From the NCBI RefSeq assembly GCF_020911925.1, contig NZ_CP087134.1:5518001-5582000 (forward strand): DNA of 64,000 nt, read 5' to 3'. The DNA comes from Flavobacterium cupriresistens. GTDB taxonomy: Bacteria; Bacteroidota; Bacteroidia; Flavobacteriales; Flavobacteriaceae. The notes under the pieces were generated by a model. It searched no databases. It was not told the origin of the DNA and worked only from the letters and a program-made list of their open reading frames with translations. This document shows positions 43,371 through 51,739 of the stretch, piece by piece (positions within the stretch are counted from its first letter, which is position 1; each line of letters opens with the position of its first letter). Both the position numbers and the translations under genes were made by a program.

Positions 43371-44363
43371 ATGAAAAATATACTAAATAAACTAATCAAT
43401 CACGAAGTACTTTCTAAAGAGGAAGCAAAAAACGTATTGATTAATATCTCAAGCGGGGCGTATAATCCGAGTCAGATTTCGGCATTCCTTACCGTGTTTA
43501 TGATGAGAAGTATCACGATTGAAGAGCTTTCGGGTTTTCGTGAAGCTTTATTGGAGTTATGTATTAAAGTAGATTTATCTGCCTACAACGCCATCGATTT
43601 ATGTGGTACGGGAGGTGACGGAAAAGATACTTTCAATATCTCAACTTTGGCATCCTTTGTTGCAGCGGGAGCCGGAATAAAAGTAGCAAAACACGGAAAT
43701 TATGGTGTTTCTTCTATTTCCGGATCAAGCAATGTGATGGAGAAAATGGGAGTTAAATTTAGCAGCGATCCCGATTTTTTAGAAAAATGTATCGATCAGG
43801 CGGGAATTTGTGTTTTACATGCCCCTTTGTTTCACCCTGCAATGAAAAATGTCGGGCCGATACGAAAAGAATTGGCTGTAAAAACCTTCTTCAATATGTT
43901 AGGACCAATGGTAAACCCATCGTTTCCTAAAAATCAGTTGGTTGGCGTTTTCAATTTAGAATTAGCCAGAATGTATGCGTATTTGTACCAAAATACCGAT
44001 GTAAATTTTACGATTTTACATTCGCTTGACGGTTATGATGAAATCTCCTTAACCGGCCCAACAAAAATCATTACTAGTGACATGGAAGGCATATTAAAAC
44101 CGGAAGATTTTAAAGTTCGTCTTTTATCACAAAGAGAAATTGAAGGTGGCAGAACAATAGAAGAATCTGCAGATATGTTTACCAATATCATTTCCGGAAA
44201 AGGAAGTGAAGCACAGAATAATGTTGTTTGTGCGAATGCCGCAATGGCCATTGCAACCGTAACAAAATGTTCTGCGAAAGAAGGTTTTAAACAAGCCAAA
44301 GAAAGTTTATTCTCCGGAAAAGGATTAAAAGCACTAAAAAAATTACAAGAATTAAGTAAGTAA
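43371..44363 (+). CDS. trpD: Anthranilate phosphoribosyltransferase
   Basis: Transfers phosphoribose from PRPP to anthranilate. The PRPP-binding motif CGTGGDGKDTFNIST and the KHGNYGVSSISGS segment are visible; the latter has an altered GNR motif (GNYG) that is seen in some family members. Length 330 residues is normal. The second-domain TKIITSDMEGILKPEDF matches the usual arrangement. Fourth enzyme gene in this stretch. Confidence 0.95.
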   Translation: MKNILNKLINHEVLSKEEAKNVLINISSGAYNPSQISAFLTVFMMRSITIEELSGFREALLELCIKVDLSAYNAIDLCGTGGDGKDTFNISTLASFVAAGAGIKVAKHGNYGVSSISGSSNVMEKMGVKFSSDPDFLEKCIDQAGICVLHAPLFHPAMKNVGPIRKELAVKTFFNMLGPMVNPSFPKNQLVGVFNLELARMYAYLYQNTDVNFTILHSLDGYDEISLTGPTKIITSDMEGILKPEDFKVRLLSQREIEGGRTIEESADMFTNIISGKGSEAQNNVVCANAAMAIATVTKCSAKEGFKQAKESLFSGKGLKALKKLQELSK

Positions 44364-44471
44364 AAAAAATAGTTTCAAGTTTTTTTTTTGTTTCAGGTTT
44401 CATGTTGTTGAAACGTTAAACCTGAAACTTGAAACGTTAAACCTGAAACCTGAACCCCGAAACAAACAACA
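44364..44471. repeat. GTTTCA hairpin repeat between trpD and trpC
   Basis: GTTTCAGGTTTCATGTTGTTGAAACGTTAAACCTGAAACTTGAAAC and a further CCTGAAACCTGAA. The left half is complementary to the right, so it can form a hairpin. Confidence 0.75.
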
Positions 44472-45251
44472 ATGAATATACTTGATAAAATAATATTCGA
44501 CAAACAACGAGAAGTTGTTCTTAAAAAGGCAATTATTCCGGTTTCTCAATTGGAGAGCTCTGTTTTTTTTGAAAGACAAACGATTTCTTTAAGTCAAAAG
44601 TTACAGCAAAGTGCAACGGGAATCATCGCAGAACACAAACGTCGCTCCCCTTCAAAATCAGTAATAAATCACAATTTTACGGTAGAAGAAGTGGTGAAAG
44701 GATATGAAAATGCGGGTGCTTGTGGAATCTCTGTTTTAACCGATGGGAAATATTTTGGTGGTTCACTTGACGATTTGCTTTTGGCAAGAGCTTCTGTAAA
44801 TCTGCCGCTTTTGCGAAAAGAATTTATTGTAGACGAATACCAAATTCTCGAAGCCAAAGCATTTGGTGCCGATTTGATTTTACTGATTGCAGCCGTTTTG
44901 ACTCGTGAAGAAATCAAATCGCTTTCAGAATTTGCGAAAAAACTGGGCTTAGAAGTTCTATTGGAAGTTCACAATCAGGAAGAATTAGAAAAATCGATTA
45001 TGCCAACGCTTGACATGATTGGCGTGAACAATCGAAACCTTAAGACTTTCGAAGTAAGTCTGGATTTCAGCAAACAACTGGCGTCGCAAATTCCGGATGA
45101 TTTTGTGAAAGTTTCAGAAAGCGGTATTTCGTCCGTTGAAGCCATTTCTGAACTAAAACCATACGGATACAAAGGCTTCTTAATTGGAGAAAATTTCATG
45201 AAAACGGACAATGCCGGAAAAGCAGCAACGGAATTTATTGCACAGCTGTAA
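44472..45251 (+). CDS. trpC: Indole-3-glycerol phosphate synthase
   Basis: Converts CdRP to indole-3-glycerol phosphate, a (beta-alpha)8 barrel. Catalytic residues are in IIAEHKRRSPSK (Glu, Lys), LRKEFIVDEYQ (Lys) and GVNNRNLKTFEV (Asn), with SESGIS near the C-terminus for phosphate binding. 259 residues, monofunctional (not fused to TrpF). Confidence 0.95.
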   Translation: MNILDKIIFDKQREVVLKKAIIPVSQLESSVFFERQTISLSQKLQQSATGIIAEHKRRSPSKSVINHNFTVEEVVKGYENAGACGISVLTDGKYFGGSLDDLLLARASVNLPLLRKEFIVDEYQILEAKAFGADLILLIAAVLTREEIKSLSEFAKKLGLEVLLEVHNQEELEKSIMPTLDMIGVNNRNLKTFEVSLDFSKQLASQIPDDFVKVSESGISSVEAISELKPYGYKGFLIGENFMKTDNAGKAATEFIAQL

Positions 45252-45437
45252 ACCGTAAGCTTTAAGAAGCTTCAAAAAAATAGAAACTAAAAGTTTCGCC
45301 ACGAATTTACACCAATTCGATTCGTGAAAACTCGTGTAATTCGTGGCAAAAAAACAAACACAAAGCTTTGCGAACTTAGCGTTTACAAAGACCAACATAA
45401 AAAACCTTGCGCCCTTTGCGGTTAAAAAAAAGAAAAA
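45252..45437. repeat. GCCACGAATT...AATTCGTGGC hairpin and GCAAAG repeat
   Basis: An inverted pair GCCACGAATTTACAC (45297-45311) and GTGTAATTCGTGGC (45333-45346) forms a strong hairpin, related to the repeats at 28.4 and 55.5 kb. It is followed by a degenerate CTTTGCGAACTTAGCG and CCTTGCGCCCTTTGCGG stretch. It lies between trpC and trpF. Confidence 0.7.
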
Positions 45438-46100
45438 ATGAAACTCAAGATCTGTGGCATGAAACATCTCGATAATATACTTGAAGTAGGAGCGCTCCTA
45501 CCCGACTATATGGGATTTATTTTCTGGGAAAAATCTGCACGTTATTTTGACGGAACGATTCCGGAACTGATTAAAACAATTAAAAAAACGGGCGTTTTTG
45601 TAGACGAAACCGTTGAAAATATTATGTCGAAAATCGACAAGTACCATTTACAAACGGTTCAGTTACACGGAAAAGAATCCGTTGCATTTTGTCAGGAGTT
45701 AAAAGCTAAAATCGATGGCAGAATTGACATTAATACCGAAATCATTAAAGTATTTTCTGTTGATGAAAGTTTTGATTTCAGCGTTTTAGAGCCTTATGAA
45801 AAGGTTTGTCACTATTTTCTATTTGACACAAAAGGAAAATTACCGGGCGGAAACGGAACCACTTTCAACTGGAAGATATTGGAGAATTATAAATCTGAGA
45901 AGCCCCTTTTCTTAAGTGGTGGAATCGGAATTGAAGAAATTCCAATGATAAAAGACCTCAAAATTCCGATATACGCTATTGACGTAAACAGCAAATTTGA
46001 GATTGAACCGGGATTAAAAAACACAAGTCTATTAAAGAAGTTTCAGAAAAAATTAAAACCTGCTACTTTAAACCCTAAACAACTATACAATGAATTATAA
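45438..46100 (+). CDS. trpF: Phosphoribosylanthranilate isomerase
   Basis: Isomerises PRA to CdRP; small barrel of 220 residues. The catalytic Cys is in MKLKICGMKH and the general acid Asp is in YFLFDTKGKLPGGNG. The phosphate-binding end is LFLSGGIGIEEI. The last 11 bases overlap trpB. Confidence 0.95.
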   Translation: MKLKICGMKHLDNILEVGALLPDYMGFIFWEKSARYFDGTIPELIKTIKKTGVFVDETVENIMSKIDKYHLQTVQLHGKESVAFCQELKAKIDGRIDINTEIIKVFSVDESFDFSVLEPYEKVCHYFLFDTKGKLPGGNGTTFNWKILENYKSEKPLFLSGGIGIEEIPMIKDLKIPIYAIDVNSKFEIEPGLKNTSLLKKFQKKLKPATLNPKQLYNEL

Positions 46101-47271
46101 TGTTAACGAAAAAGGTTATTACGGCGAATTTGGAGGGGCTTACATTCCCGAAATGCTGTATCCTAATGTAGAAGAATTACGTCAGCAATATTTAAAAATT
46201 ATAGCAGAGCCTGATTTTAAGTCAGAGTTTGATCAATTATTAAAAGATTATGTAGGACGCCCTAGTCCATTATATTACGCCAAACGTTTATCTGAAAAAT
46301 ACAATACCAAGGTTTATTTAAAAAGAGAAGACTTAAATCATACAGGGGCACACAAAGTCAACAATACAATTGGACAGATATTAGTGGCCAAACGTTTGGG
46401 TAAAAAACGAATTATTGCAGAAACCGGTGCAGGTCAGCATGGTGTGGCTACAGCAACTGTTTGTGCCTTAATGGGGATTGAATGTATTGTGTACATGGGC
46501 GAAATCGACATCGCACGTCAGGCACCAAACGTTGCCCGCATGAAAATGCTTGGAGCAGAAGTTCGTCCGGCACTTTCGGGTTCAAAAACTTTAAAGGACG
46601 CTACAAACGAAGCCATCCGCGATTGGATCAACAATCCAGTTGACACTCATTATATCATCGGATCTGCTATTGGCCCGCATCCTTATCCGGATATGGTAAC
46701 CCGTTTTCAAAGCATTATTTCCGAAGAGATCAAATGGCAGTTAAAAGAAAAAGAAGGTCGTGAGAATCCGGATTACGTGGTTGCTTGTATCGGTGGAGGA
46801 AGCAACGCAGCCGGAACTTATTATCACTTTTTACACGAACCTGAAGTAGGCATTATCGCCGTCGAAGCTGCCGGAAAAGGGGTTGACAGCGGTCACAGTG
46901 CGGCCACCAGTAAATTAGGGAAAGTAGGGATTATTCATGGTTGCAAAACCCTTTTGATGCAAACTCCGGATGGTCAAATTACAGAACCTTACTCGATATC
47001 TGCAGGTCTGGATTATCCGGGAGTTGGTCCTATGCACGCGCATTTGGCACAAACGGGTCGTGGTGAATTTTTCTCTGTAACGGATGATGAAGCGATGAAT
47101 GCCGGTTTAGAACTTACCAAATTAGAAGGGATTATTCCGGCAATTGAAAGTGCACATGCCTTTGCCGTTTTAGATCAGAAAAAATTCAAACCTACAGATG
47201 TTGTGGTAATCAGTCTTTCAGGTCGTGGTGACAAAGATTTAGACAATTACATCGAGTACTTTAAATTATAA
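46090..47271 (+). CDS. trpB: Tryptophan synthase beta subunit
   Basis: Condenses indole with serine using PLP. The Schiff-base Lys89 is in NHTGAHKVNNT and the PLP phosphate loop is IGGGSNAAG. 393 residues is normal for the TrpB1 type. It starts 11 bases inside the end of trpF, indicating translational coupling. Its partner trpA is separated by two accessory genes. Confidence 0.96.
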   Translation: MNYNVNEKGYYGEFGGAYIPEMLYPNVEELRQQYLKIIAEPDFKSEFDQLLKDYVGRPSPLYYAKRLSEKYNTKVYLKREDLNHTGAHKVNNTIGQILVAKRLGKKRIIAETGAGQHGVATATVCALMGIECIVYMGEIDIARQAPNVARMKMLGAEVRPALSGSKTLKDATNEAIRDWINNPVDTHYIIGSAIGPHPYPDMVTRFQSIISEEIKWQLKEKEGRENPDYVVACIGGGSNAAGTYYHFLHEPEVGIIAVEAAGKGVDSGHSAATSKLGKVGIIHGCKTLLMQTPDGQITEPYSISAGLDYPGVGPMHAHLAQTGRGEFFSVTDDEAMNAGLELTKLEGIIPAIESAHAFAVLDQKKFKPTDVVVISLSGRGDKDLDNYIEYFKL

Positions 47272-47418
47272 TAAAAATCGTAATTTGCATGTTCTCAAGG
47301 GTCGGACTGTTTGCGTGATCTTTTGCTTTTTCAAAAAAAATATCACAAACACAACTCAACAATAATTGCTTCACGAAATGATCCTTGACGCGAACAAATA
47401 ACGAGAAAAATAATAATT

Positions 47419-47736
47419 ATGGAACAGATATTCTCTTACGGAACCTTACGCTCAAAAGAAATTCAAATGCAGGTTTTTAATAAATTATTGACCGGAAAAG
47501 CAGACCAGCTTACGGCCTATAAACTAAAAGACCTGAAAATAGAAGAAGAATTTGGTATGACTGACTATTTTGTAGCGGTACCAAGTGAAAACCCTGCAGA
47601 TTGTATTAAAGGGACTGTTTTTACAATTTCCAACGAAGATCTAACCAAAGCAGATCAATTTGAATCGAATGCGTATAAAAGAGTCCGAATAACACTGAAA
47701 TCAGGAACTATTGCGTGGATTTATATTGAAAGTTAA
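47419..47736 (+). CDS. Gamma-glutamylcyclotransferase-like (AIG2 family) protein
   Basis: A 105-residue protein of the AIG2/GGCT fold. The substrate-loop motif FSYGTLRSKEIQ opens the protein, and the catalytic Glu is likely in QFESNAYKRVRI. Members form 5-oxoproline from gamma-glutamyl amines or act on other substrates. It sits between trpB and trpA and is probably in the same transcript. The upstream spacer (47272-47418) contains a GATCTTTTGCTTTTT stretch that resembles the element at 29.7 kb. Confidence 0.85.
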   Translation: MEQIFSYGTLRSKEIQMQVFNKLLTGKADQLTAYKLKDLKIEEEFGMTDYFVAVPSENPADCIKGTVFTISNEDLTKADQFESNAYKRVRITLKSGTIAWIYIES

Positions 47737-47834
47737 TGATCGCAAAAACGTAACGATATAGATCAAATCTGAATGGCCTTTAAACAGATAAAATTTTAAA
47801 AAGTATAACTAATAAAGAATAATTAACAACCAAA

Positions 47835-48572
47835 ATGATCTTAGCAGCAGCTCAAACAAAACCAAAACGCGGAGATATCGACTCCAATTTACTAGATCAT
47901 TATCGTCTGATCAAAATCGCCGGAGAAAAAGGCGCTAATTTAATCGCATTTCCCGAACTGTCGATTACCGGTTATGAAAGAGAAAATGCTGCGGGACTTG
48001 CCTTTACCAAAGACGATTCCAGAATCGATCATTTAAAGGAATTAGCGGTTGAATATAATATCATAATTATTGCCGGAGCTCCGATTCAAACTGAAACGGG
48101 AATGTTTATTGGGGAGTTTATAATTTTTCCGGATCACTCGGTTTCTATTTATACCAAACAATTTCTGCATGAAGGCGAGGACGAATTCTTCCAGCCTTCA
48201 TTCGATTACAACCCGACGGTTACCCTTGAAAACCAAAAGATCTCATTTGCTATTTGTGCCGACACTGACCATCCGCAACATCCCGAAAACGCAAGTAAAA
48301 AAGAAACTTCGATTTATGTCGCCAGTATTTTCTTTACGCCAAACGGGATTCCAAATGCGTACCGAAATTTACAAAGTTATGCTCAGAAACATCAGATGCA
48401 TGTTTTGATGGCCAATTTTAGCGGGGAATCCTGGGGAACTCCTTCTGCCGGAAAAAGTGCTTTTTGGAACAACAAAGGAGAACTGGTTGCCCAAATGAAC
48501 GATTCAGATTCCGGTATTTTACTTCTGGAAAACAAGAATGATAATTGGACAAGTGAGATTATCATTGACTAA
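47835..48572 (+). CDS. Carbon-nitrogen hydrolase (nitrilase superfamily)
   Basis: A 245-residue C-N hydrolase. The Glu-Lys-Cys triad is readable: Glu41 in IAFPELSITGYE, Lys108 in SIYTKQFLHEGE, Cys141 in FAICADTDHP. Substrates of this family are amides or nitriles; this one is not identifiable. The protein lies between the AIG2-like gene and trpA, so it is likely co-expressed with Trp synthesis. It may deamidate a side product of amino acid metabolism, but that is speculation. Confidence 0.88.
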   Translation: MILAAAQTKPKRGDIDSNLLDHYRLIKIAGEKGANLIAFPELSITGYERENAAGLAFTKDDSRIDHLKELAVEYNIIIIAGAPIQTETGMFIGEFIIFPDHSVSIYTKQFLHEGEDEFFQPSFDYNPTVTLENQKISFAICADTDHPQHPENASKKETSIYVASIFFTPNGIPNAYRNLQSYAQKHQMHVLMANFSGESWGTPSAGKSAFWNNKGELVAQMNDSDSGILLLENKNDNWTSEIIID

Positions 48573-48633
48573 ATATAACACTATAGCTAACCGGTTTTTG
48601 AAATCGATTAGGATCAAATAAAACGACATTAAG

Positions 48634-49395
48634 ATGAACAGAATAACTCAAAAACTACAAGAAGATAAAAAGATACTCTCTATTTATTTTTCGGCGGGAT
48701 ATCCAAACTTAAATGACACCGCTCAAATTATACAGGATCTGGAAAAAAACGGTGTTGATCTAATTGAAATTGGCCTACCCTTCAGCGATCCTTTGGCTGA
48801 TGGACCAACTATTCAGGCGAGTTCTACGCAGGCTTTGCATAACGGAATGACCACACAACTTCTTTTCGATCAGCTGAAAAACATTCGCGAAAGCGTAAAA
48901 ATTCCGTTGATTATTATGGGGTATTTCAATCCGATGTTACAATATGGGGTTGAAGCATTCTGCAAAAAATGTGCTGAAATTGGTATCGATGGTTTAATTA
49001 TTCCGGATCTTCCGGTTGATGTTTATGCAGAGCAATACAAAGCCATTCTCGAAAAATACGGTTTAATTAATGTACTGTTGATTACTCCGCAAACTTCAGA
49101 GGAACGCATTCGTTTTATCGATAGTGTTTCAGACGGATTCATTTATATGGTAAGTTCTGCAAGTGTGACCGGTTCTCAGGCAGGATTCGGAAATACGCAG
49201 GAAAGTTATTTCGAAAGAATCGCAGCCATGGAGCTAAAAAATCCACAAATTGTTGGTTTTGGAATTTCGAATAAAGAAACTTTTACACAAGCAACCAAAT
49301 TTGCAAAAGGGGCTATAATTGGAAGTGCTTTTATCAAACATTTAGCGGAAAGCGGAAGTGGAAAAATTGAAGAATTTATTGGAGGAATCAGATAG
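48634..49395 (+). CDS. trpA: Tryptophan synthase alpha subunit
   Basis: Cleaves indole-3-glycerol phosphate to indole and G3P. Catalytic Glu45 (LIEIGLPFSDPLADGPT) and Asp56 in the same motif correspond to the conserved pair of the family. The phosphate-binding loop is VSSASVTGSQ and FGIS. 253 residues. It ends the trp gene set, 62 bases after the C-N hydrolase. Confidence 0.95.
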   Translation: MNRITQKLQEDKKILSIYFSAGYPNLNDTAQIIQDLEKNGVDLIEIGLPFSDPLADGPTIQASSTQALHNGMTTQLLFDQLKNIRESVKIPLIIMGYFNPMLQYGVEAFCKKCAEIGIDGLIIPDLPVDVYAEQYKAILEKYGLINVLLITPQTSEERIRFIDSVSDGFIYMVSSASVTGSQAGFGNTQESYFERIAAMELKNPQIVGFGISNKETFTQATKFAKGAIIGSAFIKHLAESGSGKIEEFIGGIR

Positions 49396-49616
49396 ATTTC
49401 TTTTTAGTTTATAAATCAAAAACGGCGTTTAAATTTAAAACGCTCTGATCGCAATCTTAGTTACTTATACCTCTTACTGTATTTGTAATAAAGTTAATAA
49501 AGCTAAAAACATCTTTCCCATTATGGAAAAAGAGGACACTCTCACTCCATACTACAAATTATATACTCTAAAAATACTTTGGTGTATTTTTATCCACAGA
49601 GAAAAAATCTTTGTAC
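49396..49616. other. Intergenic region after trpA, no gene seen
   Basis: About 220 AT-rich bases between trpA and the terminator hairpin. No ORF, no strong repeat. Confidence 0.4.
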
Positions 49617-49664
49617 AGTTGGTCTTAACACTGAGTTCGAAATTCAGCGTTAAGACCAATTTTT
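49617..49664 (+). terminator. Intrinsic terminator downstream of the trp operon
   Basis: TTGGTCTTAACACTGA(G) pairs with (T)TCAGCGTTAAGACCAA, a 16-base stem with one mismatch, then TTTTTATTTA. It lies about 220 bases after trpA. Confidence 0.85.
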
Positions 49665-49723
49665 ATTTATGATAATTTTTCATAAAAATTCCCCTTCACG
49701 TTATGTTAATATTTTGTTAAAAT

Positions 49724-49764
49724 AAAATTAAACAAGCGTTTAATTTAAACGCTTGTTTAATTTT
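49724..49764. promoter_or_regulatory. 41-bp perfect palindromic operator of the TetR-EmrAB operon
   Basis: Two perfect 20-base arms, AAAATTAAACAAGCGTTTAA and its exact complement, flank one central T (position 49744). The core is AAACAAGCGTTT...AAACGCTTGTTT, long enough for a TetR dimer or pair of dimers. A -7 box TAATTTTG at 49758-49765 overlaps the right arm. It ends 21 bases before the TetR start, so autorepression is the likely role. Confidence 0.8.
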
Positions 49765-49785
49765 GTACTCTATTAGAAAAATACC

Positions 49786-50415
49786 ATGTCTAAAATCGAA
49801 TTAAACGATAAAAAAATTCAGATTCTGGAAGTCTCAGAAAAACTTTTTTCTGAACGAGGATTTGAAGGCACATCCATACGGGACATCTCAAAAGCGGCAA
49901 AAATAAATATTGCCATGGTTTCGTATTATTTTGGTTCTAAAGACCGTTTGTTAGAGTCTTTAATCATCTACAAAACTTCTGATCTGAAATTAAAAATTGA
50001 AAATTTATTACACGAAAATCTGGAACCCATTGATAAAGTCAATAAATTAATCGAAATTTACATTCACAGAATCAATTGTAACAAAGGGATTTTCAGAGTT
50101 TTACACTTTGAATTTGCGTCCAGAAAGAAAGAAGAGAATCTACAAGCCTTTACAGAACTGAAAAAAGGGAATTTAAAACTTGTGGAAAGCATCATTCAGG
50201 AAGGACAGGCAAAGGGTGTTTTTAGAAAAGATGTTATCATTCCATTAATCACTCCAACTATAATGGGGACTTTTTTCCACTTTCATATGAATAAAACATT
50301 CTTTCAGGATTTACTTCAATTAGATACCGAAGCGAAGTATGATGCTTACATTAAAACCAGTCTTACAAATCACATTCAACAAACTATAAAAGCGCTACTT
50401 GTTTATGAAAATTAG
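49786..50415 (+). CDS. TetR-family transcriptional repressor
   Basis: A 209-residue TetR protein. The HTH is at about residues 25-55 (TSIRDISKAAKINIAMVSYYFGSKDRLLESLI). The C-terminal ligand domain is typical in length and has no unusual motif. It is first in an operon with TolC-, EmrA- and EmrB-like genes and behind a large palindrome, so it most likely represses this pump and responds to its substrates. The stop overlaps the TolC start by 11 bases. Confidence 0.93.
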   Translation: MSKIELNDKKIQILEVSEKLFSERGFEGTSIRDISKAAKINIAMVSYYFGSKDRLLESLIIYKTSDLKLKIENLLHENLEPIDKVNKLIEIYIHRINCNKGIFRVLHFEFASRKKEENLQAFTELKKGNLKLVESIIQEGQAKGVFRKDVIIPLITPTIMGTFFHFHMNKTFFQDLLQLDTEAKYDAYIKTSLTNHIQQTIKALLVYEN

Positions 50416-51727
50416 TCAATTAATGCTCTTTGGGATTTTCTTTATCGGAATTTCATCAATAGAAGCTCAAGAAAAAACAAGTTTAACCTTAGACGAGGCC
50501 GTTAAACTGGCTTGGGAAAAAAGTAACGAAGTTACGCTTGCCAACACTAAGGTAAACTCAAAAAAATACGAGTTACAAAACGTCAAAAACAATCAATATC
50601 CCGATATTAAAATTGCGGGGCAATACCAGCGTTTAACAAAAGCGTCGATTGATATGCATAATGACGAGGCAAGTGCTGAGCCAATGCCGGCACCTAATCA
50701 GGTATTATTTGGTCAGGCGACTCTAAGTCTGCCGATATTCTCCGGATTTAAAATTCAAAACAGCATCAACGCTTACGATAATCTTTACGAAGCTGAAACT
50801 GCAAGTGCGGCTAAAACTAAAGAGGATGTAGCCTTACGTGTCATCACTTACTACACTGCTTTGTACAAAGCGCAGAAAACATTAGATCTATTAAACGAAA
50901 ATCAGAAGCAAGCCAAACAACGTGTTACTGATTTCAAAGAATTAGAGAAAAATGGCATCATCCCACGAAATGATTTATTGAAAGCACAATTATTGGTTTC
51001 AAAAACGCAATTATCTATTGATGAAGCAAATAACAACCTCAATAACATCAATTTTTACCTAACGACCTTACTAAAATTAGATCCTACCGTAAAACTTCAG
51101 GTTAACGAGTCTGATTTCTTCAATCTAAAAACAAACAATGCACCAACTTCGGATGCAATGGCACTTGAAAACAGAAAAGATCTCGAAGCAATTCGTTTTC
51201 AACAAAAAGCAAGTCAGGCAAACATCAAGGTTGCAAGATCAGGATACTATCCGACACTAGCTTTATTAGGTGGTTACACTGCTTTTGACCTTAAAGATTT
51301 TATTACCGTAAAATATGCTATGAATTTTGGAGTAGGTTTATCTTATGACTTATCGGGAATTCTAAAAAACAGCGCTTCTGTAAAAGCGGCTGAAAGCAAG
51401 GCTTTGGAAGTAAAAAATACAGAGGCTATCATGACGGATCGAATTAAAGTTGAAGTTCAGAAATCTATCGAGGACTATGACTTGGCAATCAATCAAAGTG
51501 TGGTTTATGATGAAGCATTACAACAGGCCGAAGAAAACTACAGACTTGTAAAAGACAAATTTGATAATGGTTTATCTGATACCAATGATTTAGTTGAAGC
51601 TGATGTTGAACACCTAAGCGCTAAAATCAATACGGCTGTGTCTAAGGCAACCATTATTCAAAAATATTACGAATTACTTTCAGTATCAGGACAATTATCA
51701 CAATCATTCAATCTTTCTAAAATATAA
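50405..51727 (+). CDS. TolC-family outer membrane efflux protein
   Basis: A 440-residue outer membrane channel with a signal peptide ending SIEAQ, and no lipobox. The two outer membrane factor repeats are visible (KTSLTLDEAVKLAWEKSNEVTLANTKVNSKKYELQNVKNNQYPDIKIAGQ and ALENRKDLEAIRFQQKASQANIKVARSGYYPTLALLGGYTAFD). I preferred the ATG at 50405 over the TTG at 50399. It partners with the EmrA/EmrB-like proteins downstream. Confidence 0.9.
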   Translation: MKISQLMLFGIFFIGISSIEAQEKTSLTLDEAVKLAWEKSNEVTLANTKVNSKKYELQNVKNNQYPDIKIAGQYQRLTKASIDMHNDEASAEPMPAPNQVLFGQATLSLPIFSGFKIQNSINAYDNLYEAETASAAKTKEDVALRVITYYTALYKAQKTLDLLNENQKQAKQRVTDFKELEKNGIIPRNDLLKAQLLVSKTQLSIDEANNNLNNINFYLTTLLKLDPTVKLQVNESDFFNLKTNNAPTSDAMALENRKDLEAIRFQQKASQANIKVARSGYYPTLALLGGYTAFDLKDFITVKYAMNFGVGLSYDLSGILKNSASVKAAESKALEVKNTEAIMTDRIKVEVQKSIEDYDLAINQSVVYDEALQQAEENYRLVKDKFDNGLSDTNDLVEADVEHLSAKINTAVSKATIIQKYYELLSVSGQLSQSFNLSKI

Positions 51728-51739
51728 TCGATAGCTCTC

